Shown: positions 6,129-15,567, counted from the first letter of the stretch. The stretch is 64,000 nt of DNA from Streptomyces sp. MJM8645 (GCF_001625365.1 NZ_LJJF01000002.1:1213501-1277500), one strand, 5' to 3'. Program-made: numbers and translations. The notes: a model not told the origin generated them from the letters alone.

Positions 6129-9100
6129 ATGGTCAGAAGTACGGCGCCCGGGACGGCACGCAGGAACCTCGGGGTGATGCTGCAGGAGTTGATCAAGGCT
6201 CGCGGCATCAGTCGCCGAGGTGCTGCACGACTCGTCTCGAACGGCGCGCTACGGGAATCGACCCTCCGACTCTGGTGCTCCGGCGAGTCCGCTCCTCACG
6301 CAACGGACCTGTTCTGGAACCTGGTCGAACAATTGGAGGGCCAGGACAGCCAACGCCTCCATCCCCGCGAGGAATGGGAAGCCGCTCTCCATGCCGCGCA
6401 AGGAGAGACGACCAGGGGCCGGCGCGAATGGAGAGCCGACTCGGAGAAGCGCGGCAGGAAGCGCGAGCACGCCGCGATGAATGCCTTCGTCCGTGATCGG
6501 GATCCGCAGGCGGCCTCGTACCTGTGGTGGCACGCACAGCTTCCCGTAGGAAAGACGGCTCTGCTCACCGACTACGCGAGGCAGCTACCGCAGGACGCCG
6601 ACCTCCTGCTCTGTGTCCTGTCCGAGAAGCACGGGACGAACACCCGTACCGAATTCATCGATGACCTGCGCCGACAACTCCAGGTGCCCGAGCCCCGGAG
6701 GAAGCCGTCCGCCGAGGCGGAGTTCCTGCGCCTGCTCACCAAGGCCGCGGGGCGAAGCCGAAGGCAGAAGCGGCAACTCCTGCTTGTGGTGGACGGCTTG
6801 GACGAGGACCGCGCCTGGCCGACGACTGGAGCGCCTGGTGGGACCGGGGTGGCGAGCATTGCCGCACTTCTCCCGGCCGCTCCTGCGGCGAACGTGCGCA
6901 TCATCGTCTCCAGCCGGCGCAGCGGGCCGCTGCCCGCCGACGTCCCCGAGGGGCATCCGCTGCGCGAGCGCGAGTGCCTTCGCCCACTCACCGCGGGCGA
7001 CTGGAGCCACGATGTCGAACAGGCTGGCTTCGCGGACCTGGAGCGGCTGCGCACAACCGACCTGGGCCGGGCCGTCACCGATCTGCTCGCCGTCACGGAC
7101 AGCGGGGGCGGGCTGCGAGCGGCCGACCTCGCGGAACTGACCGGGGCCTCCGTCGAGGACGTGAACGGCCTGCTGCACAGCAGGGAGCAGCGCTGCATCG
7201 TCTCGAACGAGGAATCGGCCGAGATCCACCTGCTGAGCCACCCCGGCATGCCGCACGCCATCCGGCGGGAGTGGGACCAGGCCACCGTCGAGCGCTGCAC
7301 CCGTCGGCTGCACGCCTGGGCGGCGCACTGGCGCGAGGCCGGCTGGCCCGAGGGCTCTCCGACGTATCTGCTGACCGAGTATCCGCAGCTGCTGGACACT
7401 GCGGGTGAGCGCGGACGGGTCCTGCTCGACCCACTGCGACAGCTTCGGGTCGCGGACGCGCTGGGACCTCAGGTCATGCTCGACCAGCTACGTCTTCTCA
7501 AATCCGAGTTCAAGGCAGTCGAGGTGTCGGATCCTGAACAGCAGGAAGCCGAGACCGCCGTCCGGCTGGCTGCGGCACTGGACCTCGTGCAGCGCCGGGT
7601 CGGACCGGTCCCGCCTCGGGCACCCGTGCTCCTCGTGCAGTTGGGGAGCGTCGCCCGCGCCTGCACCGTGGCCCGCTCGGAGCCGGAACTCGTTCTGCGG
7701 GCCGCTCGGTTGGCCGAGGTTGCCGTCGAAGCGGCACGCGCCTCGCACCCCGATGCCACCGCAATCGCGCGAGAGGCGGCCGACTGCTTGGTCCGCGCGG
7801 GCCGGTTCACTCCGCGCGCCGGTGGCTCCTTCGAGGACGCCTGTGCGGAAGTGGCCGAGGCAGCGGGCGCGTTGGACACACTCGGCAGGAGGGATGGGGC
7901 AAAGGCGCTGTTCCGGGCCGTGGTGCTCAGCGACGCGGCCGCCATGGACGCACTCGTCGAAGGAGCGGTCCTCCTCTCCGCTGACGGCCCCGAGCGCTTC
8001 GTGGAAGCCCTGGAGGAGCACGCGGAGGAGCTGAGCGAGGTCGATCCTCGGGCCCAGGCCATGGCCGTGGACATCTGGGCGACCATCGCCCGCGCCTCCA
8101 GCTCCCGCAACATCGCGAACCTGGACCGTATCGAATGCCTCTGCAAGGCCATCGACCTGTCCGACGGACTGATCGTGGTGGATACTCTCGCGCTCGCGGC
8201 CCAGGCCTTGGCGACCATGGGCCGCCGGTCGAAGGCCTGGGACGTGCTCAAGATCGCGCGGGACCGTCTGCACACCGCCCTGGTCAGGCTGGACTCCCCA
8301 GCCGACCGGGCCCACCGGGCACGCGAGTTCTCCGGCACGATGGACCGTATGGTCCGCGCCGAGACCGCGGCCGGCACCGGTCTTAAACCTCACCTGGACG
8401 CCAAGCTGCTGGTGACTGCCCTCAGCCAGGGAGTTCGCACCGGCGTTCTCGGCGACGACCAACTGGAGCGGGCGGAGGCCTTTCTCTCAGCAGTCGACGA
8501 ACAGGTGGCAGCAGAGCACGCCGCCCATCTCGCGGCGAAGGAGGAGCGGCGACGGGCCCACCGGAGGGAGGTCGACGCGAGCGCGAAGGCCCTGACGAAG
8601 GAACGGAAAGCCAAACGGAACCGCGCCCAGGCTCCCCCGACCCGAAGTGCACGGCGTCGTGTCCGGACGGACGAAGAACCCTCACCGTCCACCGCCCCGG
8701 GCCGAAGCCCGGCGCTCGGGAACCACGAGCCCCTCGTCGGTCCGGTCACCCGGCTCCGGTACGCGGAGCAGCTGGTGCACGGCGGCAACCTCGAGCTCGG
8801 GCGCGAACAGTTGGAGGCCGCTGTCCGCTCCTCGCTCCCCGACGCGCCGATCGCTCTGAGCGCCGGCTCGGCCGAGGAGTTGGTCCGGGCGCTCGGTATG
8901 ACCGGTGAATTCGGACAGGCCGAACAGCTGATCAGCATCTCGACGGAACCAGGCGACCGCGCCCGGCACTTGGCCGCGCTGTCCATGGGGTGCTCACTCG
9001 GCGGTCGCTCACCGGAGGCGGTTGCGTACGCCCACGAGGCCGCCCGGCTTATCCCTCGCACGCCGCACTTCGCCATGCGAGGAGCCGTCGCGCAGGCCCT

Positions 9101-9941
9101 GGCCCATGCAGGGGACGCGGAGGCGGCGGTGGCGGTGGCCCGGATGGAGGAGTCGGCAGACGCCGAGGCTTCTTCTTCCGTACGGGGCAGGAGGGCTCGA
9201 CGCACGCTGGTTCTCGTCGCCGCCGGCCTGGCACGGCATGATCCGGAACGTGCCGCTGAACTGATCGGGCCATCGGTCCAACTGGTACGACGGCGCATCG
9301 GCGCCGGCCGCCCGGTCGGCCAACTTCCGGCGCTGGCAGAACTGCTGCTCGCACTCCCCGATCCGACGCGACCGGATCCGGAGCTCAGCGAAGCGATCCG
9401 GCTCGCCGCGGAGTTCACGAACAGGCCTCGACAAACCTGGGACCGGGAGGAGACGATGCTCCTGGCCCTGCTGCGGCGGCTCGGCTGCGCGCCCGCACCG
9501 GGACGCGCCGCGGGTGAGCTGGAGGAGTGGCTGCGCTCCCTGCGACCCGAACGGGCTCCCCATGCTGAGCTCGCCCTGCTCGGCTCCCTGGACGGCGATG
9601 CCGCCAACGCCCTGCGCACCGCGAACGCAGCACCGGCACCGATGGCGCGTGCCGCTGCGCTGGCTGCTGCCGCTCACGTCCTGGCGGCGGCGCCCGCAGC
9701 CCTGTCCGTCGAGGAGTCCGAGGACAGCACTGTTCAGCTCTGCCTCGCACTCGCTCATGCGGGAGGCCGCCCCGACCGCACCGACTCCGACAGGGCTGCA
9801 GCCCAGGGACTCCTCCGGGAACTGCTCGCCGACGGGAGTTGGACGCGGGCGATCCCGTTGCTGCCGTTGCTGGTTCCCGAGGCTCTGCACCCCCTGAGCG
9901 AACTGGTCGCCGCGCACATCAACGGCCGCACAAGCACCTGA
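6129..9941 (+). CDS. Large HTH-STAND NTPase with helical-repeat C-terminus
   Basis: The 1270-residue protein has an N-terminal helix-turn-helix-like segment (about residues 14-70, ELIKARGISRRGAARLVSNG). An NTPase core follows, with a P-loop at 135-143 that reads AQLPVGKT and a clear Walker B, LLLVVDGLDED, at 217-227. The first glycine of the Walker A is replaced by Ala, but GKT is kept. A sensor-like VRIIVSSRR follows. The rest is an Ala/Leu/Glu-rich repeat region resembling TPR or related solenoids, interrupted near 790-850 by a long Lys/Arg/Glu helix (HLAAKEERRRAHRREVDASA). This is the layout of STAND (NACHT/AP-ATPase type) sensors, used as signalling regulators or antiphage proteins. It sits between small membrane proteins and a large SF1 helicase beside a CRISPR operon, which favours a defence role, but that is inference. 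Confidence 0.8.
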   Translation: MVRSTAPGTARRNLGVMLQELIKARGISRRGAARLVSNGALRESTLRLWCSGESAPHATDLFWNLVEQLEGQDSQRLHPREEWEAALHAAQGETTRGRREWRADSEKRGRKREHAAMNAFVRDRDPQAASYLWWHAQLPVGKTALLTDYARQLPQDADLLLCVLSEKHGTNTRTEFIDDLRRQLQVPEPRRKPSAEAEFLRLLTKAAGRSRRQKRQLLLVVDGLDEDRAWPTTGAPGGTGVASIAALLPAAPAANVRIIVSSRRSGPLPADVPEGHPLRERECLRPLTAGDWSHDVEQAGFADLERLRTTDLGRAVTDLLAVTDSGGGLRAADLAELTGASVEDVNGLLHSREQRCIVSNEESAEIHLLSHPGMPHAIRREWDQATVERCTRRLHAWAAHWREAGWPEGSPTYLLTEYPQLLDTAGERGRVLLDPLRQLRVADALGPQVMLDQLRLLKSEFKAVEVSDPEQQEAETAVRLAAALDLVQRRVGPVPPRAPVLLVQLGSVARACTVARSEPELVLRAARLAEVAVEAARASHPDATAIAREAADCLVRAGRFTPRAGGSFEDACAEVAEAAGALDTLGRRDGAKALFRAVVLSDAAAMDALVEGAVLLSADGPERFVEALEEHAEELSEVDPRAQAMAVDIWATIARASSSRNIANLDRIECLCKAIDLSDGLIVVDTLALAAQALATMGRRSKAWDVLKIARDRLHTALVRLDSPADRAHRAREFSGTMDRMVRAETAAGTGLKPHLDAKLLVTALSQGVRTGVLGDDQLERAEAFLSAVDEQVAAEHAAHLAAKEERRRAHRREVDASAKALTKERKAKRNRAQAPPTRSARRRVRTDEEPSPSTAPGRSPALGNHEPLVGPVTRLRYAEQLVHGGNLELGREQLEAAVRSSLPDAPIALSAGSAEELVRALGMTGEFGQAEQLISISTEPGDRARHLAALSMGCSLGGRSPEAVAYAHEAARLIPRTPHFAMRGAVAQALAHAGDAEAAVAVARMEESADAEASSSVRGRRARRTLVLVAAGLARHDPERAAELIGPSVQLVRRRIGAGRPVGQLPALAELLLALPDPTRPDPELSEAIRLAAEFTNRPRQTWDREETMLLALLRRLGCAPAPGRAAGELEEWLRSLRPERAPHAELALLGSLDGDAANALRTANAAPAPMARAAALAAAAHVLAAAPAALSVEESEDSTVQLCLALAHAGGRPDRTDSDRAAAQGLLRELLADGSWTRAIPLLPLLVPEALHPLSELVAAHINGRTST

Positions 9942-9942
9942 C

Positions 9943-9960
9943 GGAGGCGGTCACGCCTCC
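9943..9960. terminator. Short hairpin between convergent genes
   Basis: GGAGGCG pairs perfectly with CGCCTCC around GTCA, directly after the STAND NTPase stop and 40 bp before the helicase stop on the other strand. It is a likely bidirectional terminator. Confidence 0.6.
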
Positions 9961-9999
9961 CCTGTCGTTGATCACCCGTGGGCGAGCCAACGGAACCCG

Positions 10000-12900
10000 T
10001 CAGCCGTTCAGCCAGCCGGACGCGTCGAACTGGGCCAAGCCCCTGTGGTCGGCCAGGACGTCGAAGTGGCGGTGCCGGCCCCACAGTCCCCGGTCGCCGA
10101 TGACGAGCAGTCGCCTCCGGGCCCTGCTCACTGCGACGTTGAGGAGGTTGGGGCTGGCGGCCGCCCAGTCGCGGGCTCCGTTCTGGGACGCCACGGTACC
10201 CAGCAGCAGGATGACCACGTCCGCCTCCTTGCCCTGGGTGGTGTGCACCGTGCCGACCCGCTTGGCGGGAAGCCGGTTTCCGGCCGTCCGGCGCGCCTCG
10301 GCGACCACCTCACGGAACGGGCTCACCACGAACACGGACTTGCCGAGTCGCTCGCGCACCTCGGCGGCCGTCGTGGTGCTGAGGTCCACCGGCTGCCGGC
10401 CCTCTCGTAGTGCGGACTCCAACTCCTCCTGCTCGATCTGCGCGCGCAGCCGCTCCCCGAGGAGATCCAGCACCCTGCCCAGCACGAGCCCCTGCTGAGC
10501 CACCCACTTGCCGTCGGACTCGCCCCCGACAACGTCCAGCCAGACGCTGCGGTCGGCGATCGGATAGGGCGCTCGCTCACCCGTGCCGAACACCATCAAC
10601 CCGTCGTAGGCGATACGGTTGCTGATCTCGAACATCGGATTGTCGCAACGGCGGTGCACCCGGAGCGGTGACCCCACCCACACCTCCGTCTCGCCGTCAG
10701 GGAGTTGGGCCGGGAGCCAGGTGCCGCACCGGGCGAGGCGGTCGGCGACCCGCTGGACCGAGGTGCGACCGGGCGCCCACTCCTGCGCCACTCCGTAGTG
10801 GGTGCGAAGCCGCTGCTGTGCCGTCCACGGCACCGTCACGACAGGTTCGAGCTGCAACGGGTCGCCGACGACGACCGCCCGGCGGGCCCGCCAGAGTGCG
10901 CCGACCGCCTGCTGTGGGGTGGCCTGCCCCGCCTCGTCGATGAACAGCCAGCCCAGGGCCTCGGAGCCAAGGCCCGCGAAGAGGCGGTCCAGCGAGGCGA
11001 AGGTCGTCGACACCACCGGCACGACCAGGAACAACAGTTGCCAGGCGGCCCGGACGGTTTCCGGCGGCAGGTCCTTCGGGGCGTCGCCGCCCACCACTTC
11101 CATCACCGCCTGAAAGCTGGTGAGCAGGCGCTTCGCCTCCGCCGCGAGGAAGGCCCTGTGCAGATCCAGCGCGGCGAGGAACACTCGGGTGCGGGCGGCG
11201 CTGAACTCCTCGTCCATCCAGGGGGCGGACATCTCCCGCCGGCCATCGGCCTGCGGGTCTCCGGGGAGTTCGGCCCAGTCCTCGGCCGGCACGTGTGCGC
11301 GCCACCGTCGCGTCGCATCGGAGACCTTGCGGGCGGCGATGTCGGCGGTGGTCCGAGCCGTGGCGGCTGCCTGCTCGGCAGCGGTGACGGCCTGTTCCGC
11401 GCGGCGCAGGCTGTCCAGTCGGCTCGCGCGCGAGCGCTGCGCCGCGGCCTCGGCGGCAGCGGCCTCCTTGCTGGCGGCTCGTACGCCGGCAAGGAGCTCG
11501 CCGAGTCGGCCGAGCGCGGTCTCCGATACCTCCCATGCTGTTTCGGCCTGAGCCAGAGCACTCACCAGCGGTTCCCGCCCACGCAGCCACCTCTCCTCCG
11601 CATCTGAGGAGAGCCAGGCGCGTAGCCGGCGAGGACGCTGCCGCGCGTCGTACGAGCGCAGGTCGTCGAGCCGCGACTGGCACACTCCGCGGCGCAGCTC
11701 CACGGTGGCCTGGGCCTCGGCCAACGTCGTGGACACCTGGTGCTCGGTCTGCTGCGTGGCCGCCAGCCGTTCAGTCGCGCTCTGCGCCGCGGCGTGCGCG
11801 TCGGCCAGTGCGCGCTCGGTCGGGGCCTTGTTCGCCCGGGCCGCTGCCACAGCGGCTTCGGCACCCCGTAGCTGTCGCGCCAGGAGCTCCCGGCTGTCGC
11901 GTGCGGCGGCCGCGGCCTCCCTGGCCGCGGCCAGCTCCTGGACGGCCTGGCGCGCCTGGGTGAAGCGGCGCACCGCCAGCGGCCAGGGCTCGCCCAGCGC
12001 GGCGGTGGCCGGCGCGTCCGGTGCATCTGAGGCATCTGAGGCACCTGGGGCACCTGGCACGCGGCTGCCACCGAGCGGGTTCCGATCCGGGCCAGGTCTG
12101 GCGTCGCCGTTCAACTCCTTCTGCCGGAGCAGGAGATCACGCAGACCCCGGCCGGTGGACACGGCTTGTCGGCGGCTCTGTCCGGGGCGTCGCGGGTCGG
12201 CCGTCTCCTGCATCTCCCTGCCCCACCAGAAGCGGCTGACGAACTGGGAGCGGTTCGCGCGATTGCCGAGAGGTGCCGCGACCGCTCCCCACGCATCCGC
12301 GCCGCCCAGCAGCAGCCTGCCCTGCGCTGAGAGGTAGTCGGCCTCCTCACACCACTCCTCGGCTACCGCGGATGCGGACGGGATCTCGGTCGTCACGTTC
12401 TCGACCGCGCCGTTGTTGGCGGACGCGATGACGATCTCGTAGCCCGTCAGCTCCTCCCGCAGCCCGTGAAGCCTCCGGTTCCACTGGCCGGAACTCCAGG
12501 TGTGGACCTTGCCGAACGCGTCCGCCGGAGAGACCAACGCCGCCAGCCGCTCAGCACGTTGCACCACCAAGGCGGCGATCAGGTCCCGGAGCATGGTGGT
12601 CTTGCCCGTGCCGGGCGGCCCGTTGACCGCGTAGAGGCCGCTGCCCCCGGCGCCACCCAGCTCTGCCAACGCGCTGTTCACCGCGAACTGCTGGCTGAGG
12701 ACCAGGGGTTGGTCACTCCTGCCGGGCCACCGGCCGAGCGGGGCGGCTGTCGGACGGACACCGTCCAGCAGGATCTGCGGCTGTTGCCGCACGTCGGTCC
12801 GGCGGCCGGAGTCCATAGTTGCGGTGGGCCGCAGATACTCCTCCAGCGCCCGTCCCGACCTGCCCTCCGCGAGCGCCGCAGTCACCTGTTCCAGGTCCGC

Positions 12901-13962
12901 GGCGATGAAACTGTTGAGGAAGTCGGACTGGTCGCTCTCCGCGCTCTGCGACTCCCGGACGGTGTAGCTCTTCACCCGCACGGCGTCCGGCCGCAGCGCC
13001 TCCGCGATCCCGAGCTGCTCGGCGACCCAGCGGGTGACGGCCGCGAGGTCCCTGACCTCAAGCGGTTTCAGGCCCAACGGAACGGGGAGATCGCTCGTCG
13101 GGTCCGACTCCTGGGCTTCTTCCGCCGCCTCCGCGTCGTCCCCGGAATGCAGAGCGTCGGAATCGGCACCACCCGCGGGGTGCAGGGCGCCGTCGAGGGC
13201 TCCCTCCACCCGCTGGGTCACGTGATCGCTCACCCGGCTGCTGACCCGGTCCGCGAGCGAGTCCGCCGCCGATCCGGTCAGCGTCTCGGCGACCGCCTGG
13301 GTGATCGAGCCCAGCGCGGCACCCGCCACGGTGCCCACCGTCGAGGCGATCCCGCCGACGGCCGCGCCGAGCACGACATCGACCGCCACACCCGCGATCG
13401 CACCGAGCGCCGATCCGGGTCCGGAGGGCGCGCCGCCCGCTCCTCGCCGCTGTTCCACCACCGGGAGCCGACCGTCGCCCAGCTCCAGGAGGGTGGAGAC
13501 GCACAGCTCCGAGTCCTTCTCGAAGCCGTCGAGCCAGGCCGGGTCCGCCGGCCCCGGGCGCAGGGCCCGGCCCACCGCCCACGCGCACGACGAGATCGTC
13601 ACGCTGTCCTTGAGCAGCAGCCCCTGGTCGTTGACCGAGAAGCAGAGCACCGCGCTCTGGCCGCCCAAACGGCCGTCGAAGTCCTCGGTGGGCCCGTCGG
13701 TGCCGAACACGCCGAGCAGCGTGTCACGCAGTGCGGTGAGTTCAAACACGCCCGCGTACACCGTGTGCTGCCAAGATCGCCCGCGGCCCGGCGAGCGCCG
13801 GCGGAGCCGGTGGTCCGGCTCCCACGGCAGCGGTCGGCCGTCCCAGACCGGATAGACGTCCTTCGACGGATCCACCCCGTCGACCTTCTGCGGGCTGAAC
13901 AACTCCACAGCCCGCCAGTACCGGACGATCGCAGCCCTGCGCCCACGCTCTCCACCGGCCAT
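10000..13962 (-). CDS. Giant SF1 (UPF1/DNA2-like) helicase with glycine-rich segment and coiled-coil insertion
   Basis: The ~1320-residue protein carries the SF1 helicase motifs: I (GPPGTGKTT, near residue 449), Ia (EIVIASANNGAVENV), II (LFIDEAGQATPQQAVGALW), III (VVVGDPLQLEPVV), V (VGTVHTTQGKEADVVILL) and VI (LLNVAVSRARRRLLVIGD). Between motifs Ia and II lies a long Ala/Glu/Arg-rich coiled coil (roughly 640-880). N-terminal to the helicase, residues about 183-232 form a glycine/alanine-rich hydrophobic stretch (GAIAGVAVDVVLGAAVGGIA) resembling glycine-zipper membrane segments, followed by an amphipathic helix. The ATG at 13962 is spaced correctly from GAGGGGG; a GTG two codons upstream is too close. 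Related helicase-coiled-coil proteins occur in defence islands. The gene is convergent with the STAND NTPase. Confidence 0.85.
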   Translation of the reverse strand: MAGGERGRRAAIVRYWRAVELFSPQKVDGVDPSKDVYPVWDGRPLPWEPDHRLRRRSPGRGRSWQHTVYAGVFELTALRDTLLGVFGTDGPTEDFDGRLGGQSAVLCFSVNDQGLLLKDSVTISSCAWAVGRALRPGPADPAWLDGFEKDSELCVSTLLELGDGRLPVVEQRRGAGGAPSGPGSALGAIAGVAVDVVLGAAVGGIASTVGTVAGAALGSITQAVAETLTGSAADSLADRVSSRVSDHVTQRVEGALDGALHPAGGADSDALHSGDDAEAAEEAQESDPTSDLPVPLGLKPLEVRDLAAVTRWVAEQLGIAEALRPDAVRVKSYTVRESQSAESDQSDFLNSFIAADLEQVTAALAEGRSGRALEEYLRPTATMDSGRRTDVRQQPQILLDGVRPTAAPLGRWPGRSDQPLVLSQQFAVNSALAELGGAGGSGLYAVNGPPGTGKTTMLRDLIAALVVQRAERLAALVSPADAFGKVHTWSSGQWNRRLHGLREELTGYEIVIASANNGAVENVTTEIPSASAVAEEWCEEADYLSAQGRLLLGGADAWGAVAAPLGNRANRSQFVSRFWWGREMQETADPRRPGQSRRQAVSTGRGLRDLLLRQKELNGDARPGPDRNPLGGSRVPGAPGASDASDAPDAPATAALGEPWPLAVRRFTQARQAVQELAAAREAAAAARDSRELLARQLRGAEAAVAAARANKAPTERALADAHAAAQSATERLAATQQTEHQVSTTLAEAQATVELRRGVCQSRLDDLRSYDARQRPRRLRAWLSSDAEERWLRGREPLVSALAQAETAWEVSETALGRLGELLAGVRAASKEAAAAEAAAQRSRASRLDSLRRAEQAVTAAEQAAATARTTADIAARKVSDATRRWRAHVPAEDWAELPGDPQADGRREMSAPWMDEEFSAARTRVFLAALDLHRAFLAAEAKRLLTSFQAVMEVVGGDAPKDLPPETVRAAWQLLFLVVPVVSTTFASLDRLFAGLGSEALGWLFIDEAGQATPQQAVGALWRARRAVVVGDPLQLEPVVTVPWTAQQRLRTHYGVAQEWAPGRTSVQRVADRLARCGTWLPAQLPDGETEVWVGSPLRVHRRCDNPMFEISNRIAYDGLMVFGTGERAPYPIADRSVWLDVVGGESDGKWVAQQGLVLGRVLDLLGERLRAQIEQEELESALREGRQPVDLSTTTAAEVRERLGKSVFVVSPFREVVAEARRTAGNRLPAKRVGTVHTTQGKEADVVILLLGTVASQNGARDWAAASPNLLNVAVSRARRRLLVIGDRGLWGRHRHFDVLADHRGLAQFDASGWLNG

Positions 13963-14129
13963 CCCCACGCCCCCTCATGCCAGCCCCACCTGGTGAGCAA
14001 GCAGCGTACGGGATCACGAACTACCCAACGTGGGTCTTGGCGACTTCGGCGAATCGGGTGATAGCAGCTCGCCGGGCCCCGGTTCACCGGCAGCCGACCT
14101 GGTGCGCCTGCCGAGCACGCCGTCGCCGG

Positions 14130-14327
14130 TCAGGGGGCCTGGGTGTCGGCTGCGGGTGGGGTGGGCGCGTCGTCGGCGTCGGCGGGCTCGTCGGCCTTGG
14201 CGCGGACGTCCTTCGGGGTGGGCGCCACGATGTTCCGTTCCTCCGCGGACCGCTCCCGTACGGTGTCGTCGCCGTCCCGCGAGGCGTCGTGCTCCGCGGG
14301 GGTGGTGCCCGTGTCGTGCGTGCTCAT
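14130..14327 (-). CDS. 65-residue acidic, disordered hypothetical protein
   Basis: The ATG start has AAGG at good spacing, and its first bases overlap the stop of a preceding small ORF (ATGA). The product is rich in Asp, Glu, Ala, Pro and Thr. It has no predicted structure, cysteines or membrane segment; the tail reads PTPPAADTQAP. Similar short acidic proteins are common in Streptomyces with no known role. No family was recognised. Confidence 0.5.
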   Translation of the reverse strand: MSTHDTGTTPAEHDASRDGDDTVRERSAEERNIVAPTPKDVRAKADEPADADDAPTPPAADTQAP

Positions 14328-14425
14328 GGCGTAGCCCTTCTCATCAGGTCAGTTGGCAGATTCGGTGCGCTCTGGAGGCGGCCTCGCGGGCCCGGTGGTT
14401 GCTTCTTGCTCGAACCGGCAGGCAT
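14324..14425 (-). CDS. 33-residue ORF resembling the N-terminus of a small basic Streptomyces protein (possible remnant)
   Basis: A strong GAGGAGGAGAGG ribosome binding site precedes the ATG. The first residues, MPAGSSKK, look like the start of the short basic proteins often annotated as plasmid-stabilisation proteins in Streptomyces. The following residues (QPPGPRGRLQSA) do not match, as if the body had been lost or frame-shifted. The stop overlaps the start of the 65-residue ORF, so translation may still be coupled. Confidence 0.35.
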   Translation of the reverse strand: MPAGSSKKQPPGPRGRLQSAPNLPTDLMRRATP

Positions 14426-14588
14426 GGCCTCTCCTCCTCGGGTTGCCCCGGCGTCTACCCCGAACGTCGGTCGCGACGCGTTCGTACGGCCTCGGAGATC
14501 CAGTTGGCGGGCCCTGCCGGTCCTGGCTCCGCTCCGGCCGCTCCGGCCACGACGCCACGACGGGATCCGGACGCGTGCAGGACCGGCG

Positions 14589-15095
14589 CTAAGGAGCCGT
14601 CCGGCGGGCGGCCGTGCGCCGCAGCACGATCTGGGGCAGAACAAGCCAGGTGGTGGTGAACCAGAGCAGGACGGCTGCGCTGAGGGCCCACGCAGCGACC
14701 GGGTTGCCGGTGGCGGTGCGCAGCAGGAGCAGCAGGGCGGCGGCGATGGTGAGGGCCAGGGTGACGAGGCCGGTGGCGATGAAGTGGCCGGCGACGTGGA
14801 TGAGTTCGGGTTTCATGTCGCGGCCGGCGAGGAGGCGGTGGAAGGCCACGGGGGCGACGAGCGTGCCGGTGGCGAGGGCGCCGAGGATGACGGTGGCGAC
14901 GTAGAGGCCCTTGTCGAAGTCGGGCAGGCCGGCGAAGCGCGGGGTGAAGGCCACGCTGATGAGGAAGCCGAAGAGGATCTGCGCGCCGGTCTGGCACACC
15001 CGGACCTCCTAGAGCATCTCGCTCCAGAGCCGGTCGGCCCGTTCCTGGGGCGTCTCGTCCCTGCCCCCGCCGGGCGACTTGTCGTCCTTCAGCAC
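14589..15095 (-). pseudogene. DUF6328-type membrane protein gene interrupted by an in-frame amber codon
   Basis: From GTG at 15095 (AGGGAG upstream) the frame reads VLKDDKSPGGGRDETP and continues to LWSEML. It then meets TAG at 15011-15009 and continues without frame change as EVRVCQTGAQILFGFLISVAF. In this family as I recall it the segment is WSEMLQEVRVCQTGAQ, so the stop replaces a CAG glutamine by one C-to-T change. After the stop the frame is intact to 14589 with four hydrophobic membrane segments. Either the gene is recently inactivated, or it reinitiates at the internal GTG (14999), or the base is a sequencing error. Without the stop it would encode about 168 residues. Confidence 0.7.
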
Positions 15096-15186
15096 GGTGT
15101 CGTCTCCCTATGCGCGGATCCGCGGGTGCGCGATTCGGGCAGGTCGGCAGGCCCACAGGTCGGTGCCGGCCCTTCGGGCGGCCGGG

Positions 15187-15567
15187 TCAGGGGCGGTCTT
15201 CGTGGTGGCCGCAGAGCCAGGCCAGCGCTTGGTAGGCGCCCAGGGCGTACGCGGCGTTCGCGCCTTCGTCCGCGCCGTCGCCCCCACCCGAGGCCGCGGC
15301 CAAGGCCGAGGTGTCGCGCAGACGGACGGCGGCGGCCTGGCACTCGGCCAGGAGCTGCGCCCGGCACGGCCCGGTGGCGCCGAGCGCGGCGGCAGCGGTG
15401 AGGGGCGCCGCGACCTGGGCGCCGGCGGCCCACCGGTAGGCCCCCAGGATCCCGTGGTCGAAACCGGTCCACGGCTGCGGGCGGCCGTTGGCCGCCTCGA
15501 TCGCGTCGAACACCTCGTCCAGCAGGCGCACCCCTACCGCCGGGATCGTCGTCTCGTCACTGGTCAT
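15187..15567 (-). CDS. 126-residue hypothetical helical protein
   Basis: ATG start, good third-position GC and a complete frame. The product is predominantly helical and Ala-rich, with aromatic positions (PWTGFDHGILGAYRWAAGA) and a C-terminal AYALGAYQALAWLCGHHE. No signal peptide or membrane segment is evident. No family was recognised. The start is inside the 3' end of a doubtful upstream ORF. A conserved Streptomyces hypothetical is the most likely description. Confidence 0.55.
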   Translation of the reverse strand: MTSDETTIPAVGVRLLDEVFDAIEAANGRPQPWTGFDHGILGAYRWAAGAQVAAPLTAAAALGATGPCRAQLLAECQAAAVRLRDTSALAAASGGGDGADEGANAAYALGAYQALAWLCGHHEDRP

